NCBI RefSeq assembly: GCF_001188955.3 | Contig: NZ_JPRF03000022.1 | Span: forward strand, 1-64,000 | Direction: 5' to 3' | DNA length: 64,000 nucleotides | DNA from: Kitasatospora aureofaciens | Lineage (GTDB): Bacteria > Actinomycetota > Actinomycetes > Streptomycetales > Streptomycetaceae | Shown here: one piece after another, positions 50,365 to 59,411 of the stretch | Layout of the letters: every line of letters starts with the position of its first letter | Numbering within the stretch: the first letter of the stretch is position 1 | Translations under genes and position numbers: made by a program | The notes under the pieces: generated by a model | Database searches by the model: none | The model's input: the letters and a program-made list of their open reading frames with translations, nothing else | Told to the model about the DNA's origin: nothing

Positions 50365-52050
50365 ATGGACGCCGAGGAGATCGAGCGCGGACGGCAGCGC
50401 TGGCAGCAGCGGTACGACAAGGCCCGCAAGCGGGACGCGGACTTCACCACCCTCTCCGGTGACGAGGTCGAGCCGGTCTACGGCCCCGCCCCCGGGCAGC
50501 CGGTCGAGGGCTTCGAGCGGATCGGCTGGCCGGGCGAGTACCCGTTCACCCGCGGCCTGCACCCCACCGGCTACCGCGGCCGCACCTGGACCATCCGCCA
50601 GTTCGCCGGCTTCGGCAACGCGCAGCAGACCAACGAGCGCTACCGGATGATCCTGGACGCGGGCGGCGGCGGCCTCTCGGTCGCCTTCGACATGCCCACC
50701 CTGATGGGCTACGACTCGGACGACCCCAAGTCGCTCGGTGAGGTCGGCCACTGCGGCGTGGCCATCGACTCGGCCGCCGACATGGAGGTGCTGTTCGACA
50801 GCATCCCGCTCGGCGACGTCACCACCTCGATGACGATCAGCGGCCCGGCCGTCCCGATCTTCTGCATGTACATCGTGGCGGCCGAGCGCCAGGGCGTGGA
50901 CCCGGCGGTGCTCAACGGCACCCTGCAGACGGACATCTTCAAGGAGTACATCGCCCAGAAGGAGTGGCTCTTCGCCCCCGAGCCGCACCTGCGCCTGATC
51001 GGCGACCTGATGGAGCACTGCGCCCAGGGCATCCCGGCGTACAAGCCGCTGTCCGTCTCCGGCTACCACATCCGCGAGGCCGGGGCGACGGCCGCGCAGG
51101 AGCTGGCGTACACCCTCGCGGACGGCTTCGCCTACGTCGAGCTGGGCCTGTCCCGCGGCCTGGACGTGGACGTCTTCGCGCCCGGACTGTCCTTCTTCTT
51201 CGACGCCCACCTGGACTTCTTCGAGGAGATCGCCAAGTTCCGCGCCGCGCGCCGGATCTGGGCCCGCTGGATGCGCGACCGCTTCGGCGCGAAGACCGAC
51301 AAGGCGCAGTGGCTGCGCTTCCACACCCAGACCGCCGGCGTCTCGCTCACCGCCCAGCAGCCGTACAACAACGTGGTGCGCACCGCCGTCGAGGCGCTCT
51401 CCGCGGTGCTCGGCGGCACCAACTCGCTGCACACCAACGCGCTGGACGAGACCCTGGCGCTGCCCTCCGAGCAGGCCGCCGAGATCGCGCTGCGCACCCA
51501 GCAGGTGCTGATGGAGGAGACCGGCGTCACCAACGTGGCCGACCCGCTGGGCGGCTCCTGGTACGTCGAGGCGCTGACCGACCGGATCGAGCAGCAGGCC
51601 GAGGCGATCTTCCAGCGGATCCTGGACAAGGGCCGTGAGGACCACGAGATCGGCCCGATCACCTCCGGCATCCTGCGCGGGATCGAGGAGGGCTGGTTCA
51701 CCGGTGAGATCGCCGAGGCCGCCTTCCAGTACCAGCAGGCGGTGGAGAAGGGCGAGAAGCGCGTGGTCGGCGTCAACTGCCACCCGCGCAGCGTCACCCC
51801 CGACCTGGAGATCCTGCGGGTCAGCCACGAGGTCGAGCGCGAGCAGGTGCGGGTGCTGCGCGAGCGCAAGGCGGCCCGGGACGACGCGGCGGTGCGGGCC
51901 GGGCTGGACGCCATGCTGGCGGCGGCGCGCTCGGGCGAGTCGATGATCCCGCCGATGCTGGACGCGGTGCGCGCCGAGGCGACCCTGGGCGAGATCTGCA
52001 ACGCGCTGCGGGAGGAGTGGGGGACGTACCGGGAGAACGCGGCGTTCTGA
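50365..52050 (+). CDS. icmA: Isobutyryl-CoA mutase large subunit
   Basis: Adenosylcobalamin-dependent isomerisation of isobutyryl-CoA and n-butyryl-CoA, feeding valine carbon into butyryl- and methylmalonyl-CoA pools. At 561 residues it is the substrate-binding TIM-barrel subunit only; the cobalamin-binding small subunit is not in the window. With ATG 50365 the substrate-specificity residues fall at Phe80 ([10 protein letters not shown]) and Gln198 ([10 protein letters not shown]), the pair known for IcmA, whereas methylmalonyl-CoA mutase has Tyr89 and Arg207. This supports both the function and the chosen start. Other motifs: [32 protein letters not shown] [14 protein letters not shown]. MeaB and a cobalamin adenosyltransferase are also in the window. 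Confidence 0.92.
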   Translation: MDAEEIERGRQRWQQRYDKARKRDADFTTLSGDEVEPVYGPAPGQPVEGFERIGWPGEYPFTRGLHPTGYRGRTWTIRQFAGFGNAQQTNERYRMILDAGGGGLSVAFDMPTLMGYDSDDPKSLGEVGHCGVAIDSAADMEVLFDSIPLGDVTTSMTISGPAVPIFCMYIVAAERQGVDPAVLNGTLQTDIFKEYIAQKEWLFAPEPHLRLIGDLMEHCAQGIPAYKPLSVSGYHIREAGATAAQELAYTLADGFAYVELGLSRGLDVDVFAPGLSFFFDAHLDFFEEIAKFRAARRIWARWMRDRFGAKTDKAQWLRFHTQTAGVSLTAQQPYNNVVRTAVEALSAVLGGTNSLHTNALDETLALPSEQAAEIALRTQQVLMEETGVTNVADPLGGSWYVEALTDRIEQQAEAIFQRILDKGREDHEIGPITSGILRGIEEGWFTGEIAEAAFQYQQAVEKGEKRVVGVNCHPRSVTPDLEILRVSHEVEREQVRVLRERKAARDDAAVRAGLDAMLAAARSGESMIPPMLDAVRAEATLGEICNALREEWGTYRENAAF

Positions 52051-52067
52051 CCGGCTGAGCTCTCCGA

Positions 52068-52107
52068 CGAGGCCGCCCCGGACGGAAGTCCGTGCGGGGC
52101 GGCCTCG
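52068..52107. terminator. Bidirectional terminator icmA / TetR gene
   Basis: CGAGGCCGCCCCG (52068-52080) and its perfect complement (52095-52107), with a secondary GGAC/GTCC pairing in the loop. It fills the 73-bp gap between convergent genes. Confidence 0.85.
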
Positions 52108-52123
52108 CCGTGCCCGGACGCCG

Positions 52124-52825
52124 TCAGCCGGTGGTGAGCGGTCCGAGCAGCAGGTCGGTGAAGCGGCGGATCCACTCGGGTGTGATCGGCTCGCCGCTGA
52201 CCAGGACGCGGTGCTCGACCGTGCCGGCGATGGTGTCGAAGATGATGTCGACCTCCTCGCAGGCCGATCCGGTGTCGGTGTCCGCTTCGAGTTCGCCGCG
52301 CGCCTGGGCGGCCGCCCGGCCCTGTCGGACCAGGTGCTTCTGCGGGTCCACGATCGCCTCCCGGATCCGGCGGCGCAGCTGCGGGTCGCGGGTGCCCTCG
52401 GCGAACAGGGCGAGCAGCGCGGCCTGGGTCTCCGGCCGGGCCAGCAGGTCGGCGAACTGGCCGACCACGGCCTCGATGTCGGCCCGCAGGCTGCCGAGGT
52501 CGGGCATCACGAGGTCGTCGAAGAGACTGGCGACGGCGTCCACGACGAGCTCGTTCTTGGACGGCCAGCGGCGGTAGAGCGTGGTCTTGGCGACCCCGGC
52601 CCGGCTCGCGACGTGGCCCATGGTCAGTCCACCCCAGCCGAGCTCGGCGAGGGCCTCGCGGGTGGCGTCGAGGATCGCGCGGTCGGCGGCGGCGCTGCGG
52701 GGGCGGCCCTTGGCCCGGGACGCGGTCGTCCCCTCCTGGGCAGTGCTGTCCCGGACTGTGCTGCCCCGGACGGTGCTGCCCGGGACGGCGCTGTCCGGGC
52801 TCGCGGAGGGCTGGGGGGCCGGCAC
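52124..52825 (-). CDS. TetR-family transcriptional regulator
   Basis: 233 residues. DNA-binding domain RAILDATREALAELGWGGLT, MGHVASRAGVAKTTLYRRWP and SKNELVVDAVASLFDD. The ligand-binding C-terminal domain resembles TetR_C-type repressors (ALLALFAEGTRDPQLRRRIR). Before it is a Pro/Ser-rich tail of ~40 residues with short internal repeats (GSTVRGSTVRDSTA). Start GTG 52825, because AAGGAGG lies four bases upstream; frames upstream are weak. The palindrome at 52842-52855 just upstream suggests autoregulation. Convergent with icmA and divergent from the thioredoxin-like gene. Confidence 0.88.
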   Translation of the reverse strand: MPAPQPSASPDSAVPGSTVRGSTVRDSTAQEGTTASRAKGRPRSAAADRAILDATREALAELGWGGLTMGHVASRAGVAKTTLYRRWPSKNELVVDAVASLFDDLVMPDLGSLRADIEAVVGQFADLLARPETQAALLALFAEGTRDPQLRRRIREAIVDPQKHLVRQGRAAAQARGELEADTDTGSACEEVDIIFDTIAGTVEHRVLVSGEPITPEWIRRFTDLLLGPLTTG

Positions 52826-52841
52826 CGGGCCTCCTTGCGGT

Positions 52842-52855
52842 TTACTGGTAAGTAA
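52842..52855 (-). promoter_or_regulatory. TetR operator candidate
   Basis: TTACT-GGTA-AGTAA, perfect 5-bp arms around four bases, 17 bases before the TetR start codon. Size, symmetry and position are those of TetR-family operators. Confidence 0.6.
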
Positions 52856-53189
52856 CTTGGGTGGGGCTGGTAACGGTAGCGACTGTTCGCCGGTTGGGGC
52901 AGCCGGGCGACCCGGGAAAGTGGGGCAGCTCACGTCCCCGAACCGGCAGTGGGGCTTGCGGCCGGGCCACCGGCTCCAGTTACGCTACGACCTGTAGCGA
53001 AAGCAGTGACAACCAGGCGCCGGACCGGTGGGACGGGAACGGCGCGGGCGCGGGTGGGGATCCGCGCCGAACGGTTCAGGCTACCGGGGGAGGGGCGCAC
53101 CGCCCGGGAACCCGCACCACGCAGCCCGCGTGGAGCGACTTTCCGGAGGTTGGTGCCCGCGAGCAGCGCGGACGGGGGAGGATGGTGCC

Positions 53190-54185
53190 ATGCAGCCACG
53201 GAATTCGCGTCTCAACAGCTCCGCCCTGCGCGGTGCGGTCGACCTCGCCGCAGTGAAGGCGGCCGGTGAGGCCGCCCAGAAGGCCGAGCAGGCCCGGGCC
53301 GAGCGGGCCCGCCAGGCGGCCGCCGCCGAAGCGGACGGAGTCGCCCCCCAGTCCGCCTACCAGCTCGTCATCGACGTCACCGAGGAGACCTTCGAGACCG
53401 AGGTCGTCCAGCGCTCCACCGAGGTGCCGGTCGTCATCGACTTCTGGGCCGAGTGGTGCGGGCCCTGCAAGCAGCTCAGCCCGATCCTGGAGGGCCTCGC
53501 CGAGGAGTACGCCGGCGCCTTCGTGCTCGCCAAGATCGACGTGGACGCCAACCAGCTGATCGCCCAGCAGTTCGGCATCCAGGGCATCCCGGCCGTGATG
53601 GCCGTGGTGGCCGGTCAGCTGGTGCCGCTGTTCCAGGGCGCGGAGAGCGCCGCCAACGTCCGCAAGGTGCTGGACCAGCTGATCCTGGTCGCCGAGCAGC
53701 GCTTCGGCATCTCCGGCGGTGCGGTCGCCCCGGCCGGCGAGGCCGCGGAGGCCGCGGGTCCGCAGCGGCCGGAGGACCCGGCGCTGGCCGCCGCGCACGA
53801 CGCGCTGGACGCCGGCGACCTGGGCGGTGCCATCCAGGCCTACCGGAACGTGCTGGCCGACCAGCCGGGCAACACCGAGGCCAAGCTGGGCCTGGCGCAG
53901 GCCGAGCTGCTCAAGCGGGTCGAGGGCCTGGACCTCCAGGCCGTCCGGGCCGCGGCCGCCGCCGACCCGAAGGATGTGGGGACCCAGCTGCAGGCGGCCG
54001 ACCTGGACCTGGTGGGCGGCCACGTCGAGGACGCCTTCGGGCGCCTGGTGGACACCGTCGGCCGGACCTTCGGCGAGGACCGGGACACCGCCCGGCTGCG
54101 TCTGCTGGAGCTGTTCGAGGTGATCGGCCCGGAGGATCCGCGGGTCGTCGCGGCCCGTACGGCGCTGGCCCGCGTGCTGTTCTGA
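53190..54185 (+). CDS. Thioredoxin-TPR protein (CnoX/YbbN-like)
   Basis: 331 residues, cytoplasmic. Charged N-terminal extension (residues 1-55), then a thioredoxin domain with VVIDFWAEWCGPCKQLSPIL; active-site Cys90 and Cys93 are both present, unlike E. coli YbbN, which lacks one. The C-terminal half has TPR-like helices (AAAHDALDAGDLGGAIQAYR, AEAKLGLAQAELL-type). YbbN/CnoX proteins are redox chaperones that hand clients to chaperonins. Start ATG 53190 with GGGGGAGGA upstream. Confidence 0.92.
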   Translation: MQPRNSRLNSSALRGAVDLAAVKAAGEAAQKAEQARAERARQAAAAEADGVAPQSAYQLVIDVTEETFETEVVQRSTEVPVVIDFWAEWCGPCKQLSPILEGLAEEYAGAFVLAKIDVDANQLIAQQFGIQGIPAVMAVVAGQLVPLFQGAESAANVRKVLDQLILVAEQRFGISGGAVAPAGEAAEAAGPQRPEDPALAAAHDALDAGDLGGAIQAYRNVLADQPGNTEAKLGLAQAELLKRVEGLDLQAVRAAAAADPKDVGTQLQAADLDLVGGHVEDAFGRLVDTVGRTFGEDRDTARLRLLELFEVIGPEDPRVVAARTALARVLF

Positions 54186-54313
54186 GCCCGGGTTCCGCAG
54201 GCTCCGGGCCGGGCCTGGCACCGAGTGCCTGACACCTCGGGTGACCTGCGGTGTCGCCGGGTGATTTGGCGACAATCCGGTCAACCGGACAGAGGTTTAC
54301 CAAATCTTGATTT

Positions 54314-54352
54314 CACCCGTGGGTGGTCACGTTCAGTGACCACCCACGGGTG
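54314..54352 (+). terminator. Terminator after the thioredoxin-like gene
   Basis: Perfect 17-bp stem: CACCCGTGGGTGGTCAC (54314-54330) with its complement (54336-54352) around GTTCA, followed by TTTCG. The clearest hairpin in this part of the window. Confidence 0.88.
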
Positions 54353-54455
54353 TTTCGCTGCTGTTTCCGGCATATTTCGTCGCCACGATTCCTTCAAGTC
54401 GTCACGCAGGGTGCAAATCGCGCCAATTCCATGATCCACGCCACCTGCTGTTGCA

Positions 54456-54469
54456 TTACCCGTCAGTAA
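54456..54469 (+). promoter_or_regulatory. Second TTAC..GTAA site, related to the TetR operator
   Basis: TTACCCGTCAGTAA; its complement TTACTGACGGGTAA shares TTACTG....GTAA with the TetR-gene palindrome at 52842-52855. It lies in the AT-richer part of the region upstream of the DUF6230 gene. Confidence 0.4.
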
Positions 54470-54910
54470 GGCACCCCTTGTGCTTCGCCCGGGATTCAAG
54501 CACGATCGGCCACGCCCGGTCCCAGACTCCACACCCTCCGACAGCCGGTCGGCCACGCGGAGCGCGGGATCCCCACCGGGTGGATCCGTCGGCCCCGGTC
54601 GGCGGTAGGGAGGGCAGGGGGGTATCCGCGGTCCCACGGCGGTTCCTGTCCTCGACCGGCCGCGCGGCCCTGCGCGGTCGCTGGTTGTCGCTCGGGGGTG
54701 ATCGCCGATGTCGTCGGTCCGACCCGTCGTCCCGCAGGGACGGCCGGTTCCGGGACGGGAGTGCCGCAGCACGCAGGCCGCTCCCGCGTCCGACGACGAC
54801 CGAGGCGCTCTCCGCTACCGAGGACGTAGCTCTCTCCCATCCCAGGCCCCCACCGGCGCGGGACGCGCCGCCGGGGAGCCGGAGATGTACGTCCTAGAAG
54901 GAGGACTCGC

Positions 54911-55582
54911 ATGTCCAAGACCTACGGCAAGACCCGCTGGAAGCGCTTCGCCCTGGTGATGGTGCCGAGCGTCGCGGCCACCGCCATGGTCGGCGTCTCG
55001 ATCGCCAACAGCGCGCTCGCCGCCTCGTTCAGCATTTCCGGCCAGCAGTTCAAGGTGCGCACCTCGCACCTGGAGGGCGAGAACTTCGCCCAGTTCGGCA
55101 CCGTCGACGTCGAGGCCAACGGCACGCCGCACCCGGTCGCCGTCTCGGCCTTCGACAAGGCCGACATCACCAACCTCTGCCAGTCGGTGGTGACCGACCT
55201 GTCCGCGTTCGGCCTGGGCAAGATCACCCTCCAGCTGAACGCGGGTGGTCCGGGGAGCAAGCCGGTCCACGCCGAGAAGCTGCTGATCGACCTGGAGGAG
55301 CTGAAGGCCGACGCGACCTTCGAGAACATGAACATCGGTCAGGACGCCTCCACCCTCTCGGGCTCCGCGACCCAGGGCTGGACCCCCCACCCGGGCGTCA
55401 CCAAGGCGGGCGGCGGCTCCGGTCTGCCGACCGGCCCCACGGGCTTCGCCCAGTCCGCCAAGACCGCCACGCTGGACAATGTCCAGCAGACCGCGCGCGC
55501 GACCTCGGCCGGCACCTTCGTGCTCAGCGGCCTGAACCTGTCGCTGAAGCACGGCGACGGCGCGGGCAACGAGTGCTTCTGA
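54911..55582 (+). CDS. DUF6230 family exported protein
   Basis: 223 residues. Basic N-terminus (SKTYGKTRWKRF) with a membrane/signal segment (ALVMVPSVAATAMVGVSIAN) and AxA-type site (NSALAASF), followed by a beta-rich domain (GQQFKVRTSHLEGENFAQFG, GLGKITLQLNAGG) with two cysteines (NLCQS and terminal NECF). Family is confined to actinomycetes; function unknown. It is the first of three genes transcribed together, with a 20-bp palindrome in the next spacer. Confidence 0.85.
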   Translation: MSKTYGKTRWKRFALVMVPSVAATAMVGVSIANSALAASFSISGQQFKVRTSHLEGENFAQFGTVDVEANGTPHPVAVSAFDKADITNLCQSVVTDLSAFGLGKITLQLNAGGPGSKPVHAEKLLIDLEELKADATFENMNIGQDASTLSGSATQGWTPHPGVTKAGGGSGLPTGPTGFAQSAKTATLDNVQQTARATSAGTFVLSGLNLSLKHGDGAGNECF

Positions 55583-55594
55583 GCCCGAACTGAC

Positions 55595-55614
55595 GGTGCG
55601 CCCGCGGGCGCACC
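55595..55614 (+). terminator. Hairpin between DUF6230 and DUF6114 genes
   Basis: GGTGCGCCCGCGGGCGCACC, a perfect 20-bp palindrome 13 nt after the stop. A partial terminator or mRNA stabiliser setting the ratio of the two proteins. Confidence 0.5.
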
Positions 55615-55713
55615 CCGGTGACGGGTCTTCACGGGCCGGGGGCGGCGGGTGACCGCCGTTTCCGGCCCACCCCCCTTTGTTCTTCCCTCGTAGCGACGTC
55701 GAGGAGCCGTACC

Positions 55714-56349
55714 ATGTCCAGCGCAACGGTCGAGACCCGGCCCCGCCAGCAGAACCCGGTGGGGTGGCTGTGGCGGCGCTTCCGTGAGTTCCGCCGCACC
55801 AGGCCCTTCTGGGGCGGCCTGCTGGCCATGATCGCCGGCGCACCGATCCTCTACTTCCCGTACGCCCACCTCAGCCTCGGCGGGCTGACCATCGCGATGT
55901 CCACCACGGCCGGCGCCGGGTCGCTGATCATCGGGGTGCTGATGATCATCCTCGGTCTGACCGCCTGGTTCCAGCCGGCCGTGCGCTTCTTCGCCGGTGT
56001 CGCAACCATCCTGCTGACGCTGGTCTCGATCCCGGTCTCCAACCTCGCGGGCTTCGGCCTGGCGCTGCTGCCGGGCCTGATCGGCGGTGGCCTGATGGTC
56101 TCCTGGGCACCGCTGCCGGAACCGGCCACCGAGCCCGCCAAGGGGCGGCGCGCGCGCCGGGCCAAGCAGGTGGACAACCCCATCGCGCAGCGCGTCGCCG
56201 CTGAGCCGGCCGCCACCGAGCCCGCCAAGGCCGAGGCCGTGGAGGCGCCCACCGCCAAGCTGCCCGCCCAGGGTGCGCCCAAGGAGCCGGCTGCCGAGCC
56301 TGCCGTCCCGCAGCAGCCCACCGCGGGGGAGCAGGAGGAGGCGCGGTGA
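55714..56349 (+). CDS. DUF6114 family membrane protein
   Basis: 211 residues. Four hydrophobic helices: FWGGLLAMIAGAPILYFPYA, GAGSLIIGVLMIILGLTAWF, FAGVATILLTLVSIPVSNLA, FGLALLPGLIGGGLMVSWAP. A long Ala/Glu/Pro/Lys-rich cytoplasmic tail follows. Start ATG 55714 with GAGGAG upstream. The stop overlaps the next gene's GTG by four bases. Function unknown; always found next to DUF6230 genes as far as I recall. Confidence 0.85.
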   Translation: MSSATVETRPRQQNPVGWLWRRFREFRRTRPFWGGLLAMIAGAPILYFPYAHLSLGGLTIAMSTTAGAGSLIIGVLMIILGLTAWFQPAVRFFAGVATILLTLVSIPVSNLAGFGLALLPGLIGGGLMVSWAPLPEPATEPAKGRRARRAKQVDNPIAQRVAAEPAATEPAKAEAVEAPTAKLPAQGAPKEPAAEPAVPQQPTAGEQEEAR

Positions 56350-57797
56350 CCGGGCCGGCCGAGCAAGCAGAGAGCACGGCCGTCCCCGCGCAGCGCTCCG
56401 GCCGGCACGCGGCGCCGCGCACGCCGGTGCGGGTCAGACTGAGAGGCCGCGCCCTGGCGATGGCCGCGGTACCGACCGCGCTGCTGATGGCCGCGGCCTA
56501 CACGCCCAACCCGGCGGTGGCCGAGTCTGCGGCGGGCAAGCCCTGCGGCAACGCGCCCGTCACCGTTCCGGACGTGGCGCCGATCGAGACGCCCGTCCCC
56601 AAGAGCGAGCTGCCCGAGCCGCCGCCCGCGCCGTCCGGTACGGCCGGTACGTCCGGTGCGGCCTCGACGGGGGCGCCCTCGGCCGGTCCCGGCTCGGTGC
56701 CGACCACCACGCCGACCCAGGCGCCGACCAAGGCCCCGACCACCGCGCCGGTGAAGCCGTCGGCCACCGGCACGGCCACCACCCCGCCCGCGGTCCGCTC
56801 CGCCGCCACCGGCGGCTCGGGCGCGGTGAGCGCGGTGTACCAGGGCACCGCCGACGGCACGGCCACCGCGAGCCGGGCCGGGCTGATCGACGACCTCGTC
56901 GGCGGCATCAACCACCTGCTGAACCCGGGCGGTTCGGCCAGTCCGACGCCGACCGCGACACCCAGTGCCACCCCCCAGGCCCCGGCCGCCCCGGCCCCGC
57001 GGGTCGGCACCCCGGCGCAGCCCTCCCAATCGCAGCCCCAGGCCCCGTCCACCGGCGCTCAGTCCTCGGCGGGCCAGTCCTCGGGGACCCAGTCGTCGGG
57101 GGCCCAGCCCTCGGCCGGGCAGCCCTCGCCGGGCGCCACCCCCTCCGGCGGGAAGTCCAGCACCAAGGCGGCCCCGTCCGCGACCCCGTCGTCCGATGTC
57201 CCGGCGACCCCGGCGGCCACCGCGACCCCGTCCGCCTCGCCGACCGCGAACCCCAACTGCGACGTGGATGCCCGCAACCTCACCGCCGGCAAGGCCACCG
57301 CCGAGCAGGTGGTGCCGGAGCAGAACTGGACGCTGCGGAGCAGCCGACTGGGCCTGCACGGCGCGGCCTTCCACGGCGTCTACGACGTGAAGACCCCGAC
57401 CGGCACCAAGCGGGTGCTGAAGTTCGTGGTCGACAGCGTGGACATCGAGAACCTCGACATGTCGACACTGGAGGGCAACGGCGTCACCTTCCACGTCCAG
57501 GGCGCCCCGGGCTCGACCTCGACCATGCGCAACGGCCAGGTCACCATGTACGTGGAGCGGCTGTCCGGCCACCTGTCCAAGGTGCTCGGCCTGCCGATCC
57601 CGATCGACCTGGGCGAGATCACCCTCACCCCGGACACCCTGCCGCGCTGGCTCTATGACCTGATCGGCTCCGTCCCGATCCCGTTGGACCTGGAGCTGAC
57701 CGGCGTCACCGCCAAGCAGGCCGGCCAGTTCGGCGGCACCCTGCACATCCCGGGGATGCACCTGTTCAACGACAACGCGCCCTACAGCGACAAGTGA
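56346..57797 (+). CDS. Exported Ser/Pro/Thr-rich protein of the DUF6230/DUF6114 cluster
   Basis: 483 residues. A basic N-terminus and signal segment (LAMAAVPTALLMAAAYTPNP, AVAESA) precede a ~230-residue low-complexity Pro/Ser/Thr/Ala region (repeats such as SSAGQSSGTQSSGAQPSAGQ). A folded C-terminal domain follows (NWTLRSSRLGLHGAAFHGVY, RVLKFVVDSVDIENLDMSTL, MRNGQVTMYVERLSGHLSKV), beta-rich and lacking known catalytic motifs. It is translationally coupled to DUF6114. Possibly a wall-spanning surface protein. No function recognised. Confidence 0.8.
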   Translation: MTGPAEQAESTAVPAQRSGRHAAPRTPVRVRLRGRALAMAAVPTALLMAAAYTPNPAVAESAAGKPCGNAPVTVPDVAPIETPVPKSELPEPPPAPSGTAGTSGAASTGAPSAGPGSVPTTTPTQAPTKAPTTAPVKPSATGTATTPPAVRSAATGGSGAVSAVYQGTADGTATASRAGLIDDLVGGINHLLNPGGSASPTPTATPSATPQAPAAPAPRVGTPAQPSQSQPQAPSTGAQSSAGQSSGTQSSGAQPSAGQPSPGATPSGGKSSTKAAPSATPSSDVPATPAATATPSASPTANPNCDVDARNLTAGKATAEQVVPEQNWTLRSSRLGLHGAAFHGVYDVKTPTGTKRVLKFVVDSVDIENLDMSTLEGNGVTFHVQGAPGSTSTMRNGQVTMYVERLSGHLSKVLGLPIPIDLGEITLTPDTLPRWLYDLIGSVPIPLDLELTGVTAKQAGQFGGTLHIPGMHLFNDNAPYSDK

Positions 57798-57818
57798 GCG
57801 GCAGGTAGCGGACGCCAC

Positions 57819-57869
57819 AACGCCGGTGGGGCGGTCCTCCCGTGAAGGAGGGCCCGCCCCACCGGCGTT
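57819..57869. terminator. Bidirectional terminator before pyk
   Basis: AACGCCGGTGGGGCGG (57819-57834) with its perfect 16-bp complement (57854-57869), extended by CCTCC/GGAGG inside. Lies between convergent stop codons. Confidence 0.9.
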
Positions 57870-57889
57870 CGTACGGTCCTACCGGGGCG

Positions 57890-59317
57890 TCACTCGCCGT
57901 GGCTGCCCAGGCGGTGCACCTGCACCAGGTTGGTGGTGCCGGGGACGCCGACCGGGACACCGGCGGTGACGATCACGGTGTCGCCCTCGCCCAGCTCGCC
58001 CAACCGCAGCAGCTCGCGGTCGACCTGCGCGACCATCGCGTCGGTGGTGGCCACCTGCTCGGTGACGTACGACTCGACGCCCCAGCTCAGCGAGAGCTGG
58101 TTGCGGGTGGCCGCGTCGGGGGTGAACGCGATCACCGGGATCGGCGAGCGGTAGCGGGACAGCCGGCGCGCGGTGTCACCGGACTTGGTGAACGCGATCA
58201 GCGCCTTGCCGTTCAGGAAGTCGCCCAGCTCGCAGGCGGCGCGGGCGACCGAGCCGCCCTGGGTGCGCGGCTTGCGGCCCGGGTTGAGCGGCTGCAGGCC
58301 CTGGGAGACGAGCTCCTCCTCGGCCTTCTCGCAGATCCGGCTCATGGTGCGGACGGTCTCGACCGGGTACTTGCCGACGCTGGACTCGGCGGAGAGCATC
58401 ACCGCGTCGGTGCCGTCCAGGATGGCGTTGGCGACGTCGGAGACCTCGGCGCGGGTCGGCCGCGAGGCGTGGATCATCGACTCCATCATCTGGGTGGCGA
58501 CGATGACCGGCTTGGCGTTGCGGCGGGCCAGGGTGATCAGCTGCTTCTGGACCAGCGGCACCCGCTCCAGCGGGTACTCGACGGCCAGGTCGCCGCGGGC
58601 GACCATGATGGCGTCGAAGGCGAGGACGATCTCCTCCATGGCCTCGACGGCCTGCGGCTTCTCGATCTTGGCGATGACCGGCACCCGGATGCCGACCTCG
58701 TCCATGACCTCGTGGACGTCCTTGATGTCGTCCGCGTTGCGGACGAAGGACAGGGCGACCATGTCGACGCCCAGACGCAGCGCGAAGCGCAGGTCCTCCT
58801 TGTCCTTCTCGGACAGGGCGGGCACGTTCACGGCCGCGCCGGGCAGGTTGATGCCCTTGTTGTTCGAGAGCACGCCGCCCTCGACCACCACGGTCTTCAC
58901 CCGCGGGCCGTCGACGCTGACGACCTCCAGGGCGATGACGCCGTCGTTGATCAGGATCGGGTCGCCGGGCTTCACGTCGCCGGGCAGGCCCTTGTAGGTG
59001 GTACCGCAGATGTGCTGGTCACCGGGGACGTCCTCGGTGGTGATGGTGAACTCGTCGCCGTTGTCGACGGTCACCGGGCCGTTGGCGAAAGTCGCCAGAC
59101 GGATCTTGGGACCCTGGAGGTCGGCAAGGACGCCGATGGCCTTGCCGGTGTCCTCCGAGACCTGGCGGACCTTTCGGTACCGCTCCTCGTGGTCCGCGTG
59201 GTTGCCGTGGCTCATGTTCAGTCGGGCGACGTTCATGCCCGCCTCGACGATGGCCTTCAGCTGTTCGTAGGAGTCCGTCGCCGGACCCAGGGTGCAGACA
59301 ATTTTCGCTCGGCGCAT
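57890..59317 (-). CDS. pyk: Pyruvate kinase
   Basis: Final step of glycolysis, phosphoenolpyruvate and ADP to pyruvate and ATP. 475 residues. Motifs: RRAKIVCTLGPATDSYEQL (N-terminus), MNVARLNMSHGNH, IEKPQAVEAMEEIV (catalytic Lys) and MVARGDLAVEYPLERVP (Mg-binding). ATG 59317 was chosen; the longer upstream frame is not coding. A -10-like TAGACT lies 8-14 nt upstream of the ATG, which suggests a very short leader. Streptomyces has two pyk genes; this is the one beside ackA-pta. Confidence 0.96.
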   Translation of the reverse strand: MRRAKIVCTLGPATDSYEQLKAIVEAGMNVARLNMSHGNHADHEERYRKVRQVSEDTGKAIGVLADLQGPKIRLATFANGPVTVDNGDEFTITTEDVPGDQHICGTTYKGLPGDVKPGDPILINDGVIALEVVSVDGPRVKTVVVEGGVLSNNKGINLPGAAVNVPALSEKDKEDLRFALRLGVDMVALSFVRNADDIKDVHEVMDEVGIRVPVIAKIEKPQAVEAMEEIVLAFDAIMVARGDLAVEYPLERVPLVQKQLITLARRNAKPVIVATQMMESMIHASRPTRAEVSDVANAILDGTDAVMLSAESSVGKYPVETVRTMSRICEKAEEELVSQGLQPLNPGRKPRTQGGSVARAACELGDFLNGKALIAFTKSGDTARRLSRYRSPIPVIAFTPDAATRNQLSLSWGVESYVTEQVATTDAMVAQVDRELLRLGELGEGDTVIVTAGVPVGVPGTTNLVQVHRLGSHGE

Positions 59318-59411
59318 ATGGATCAGTCTATCCGTTCGTGTTATAGGCGCATTCGGCACGAATCGTGGGGAATCGCCGACGAAGCATCCCGAAGGGCGAG
59401 ACGACGGTGTG

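Larger units (their letters stand above)
54186..54910. other. Long intergenic region upstream of the DUF6230 gene
   Basis: 725 bp. Contains the terminator at 54314-54352, an AT-richer stretch (about 54360-54480) with a TTAC..GTAA palindrome at 54456-54469, and then 440 bp of GC-rich sequence with no codon pattern I trust. AGAAGGAGGA sits just before the DUF6230 start. A long 5' leader is possible. Confidence 0.5.

Noticed and set aside
52735..52800. Short direct repeats in the TetR gene 5' region considered a regulatory array
   Set aside because: They are in frame and encode the repeated GSTVRGSTVRDST peptide of a disordered tail, so coding is the simpler explanation.
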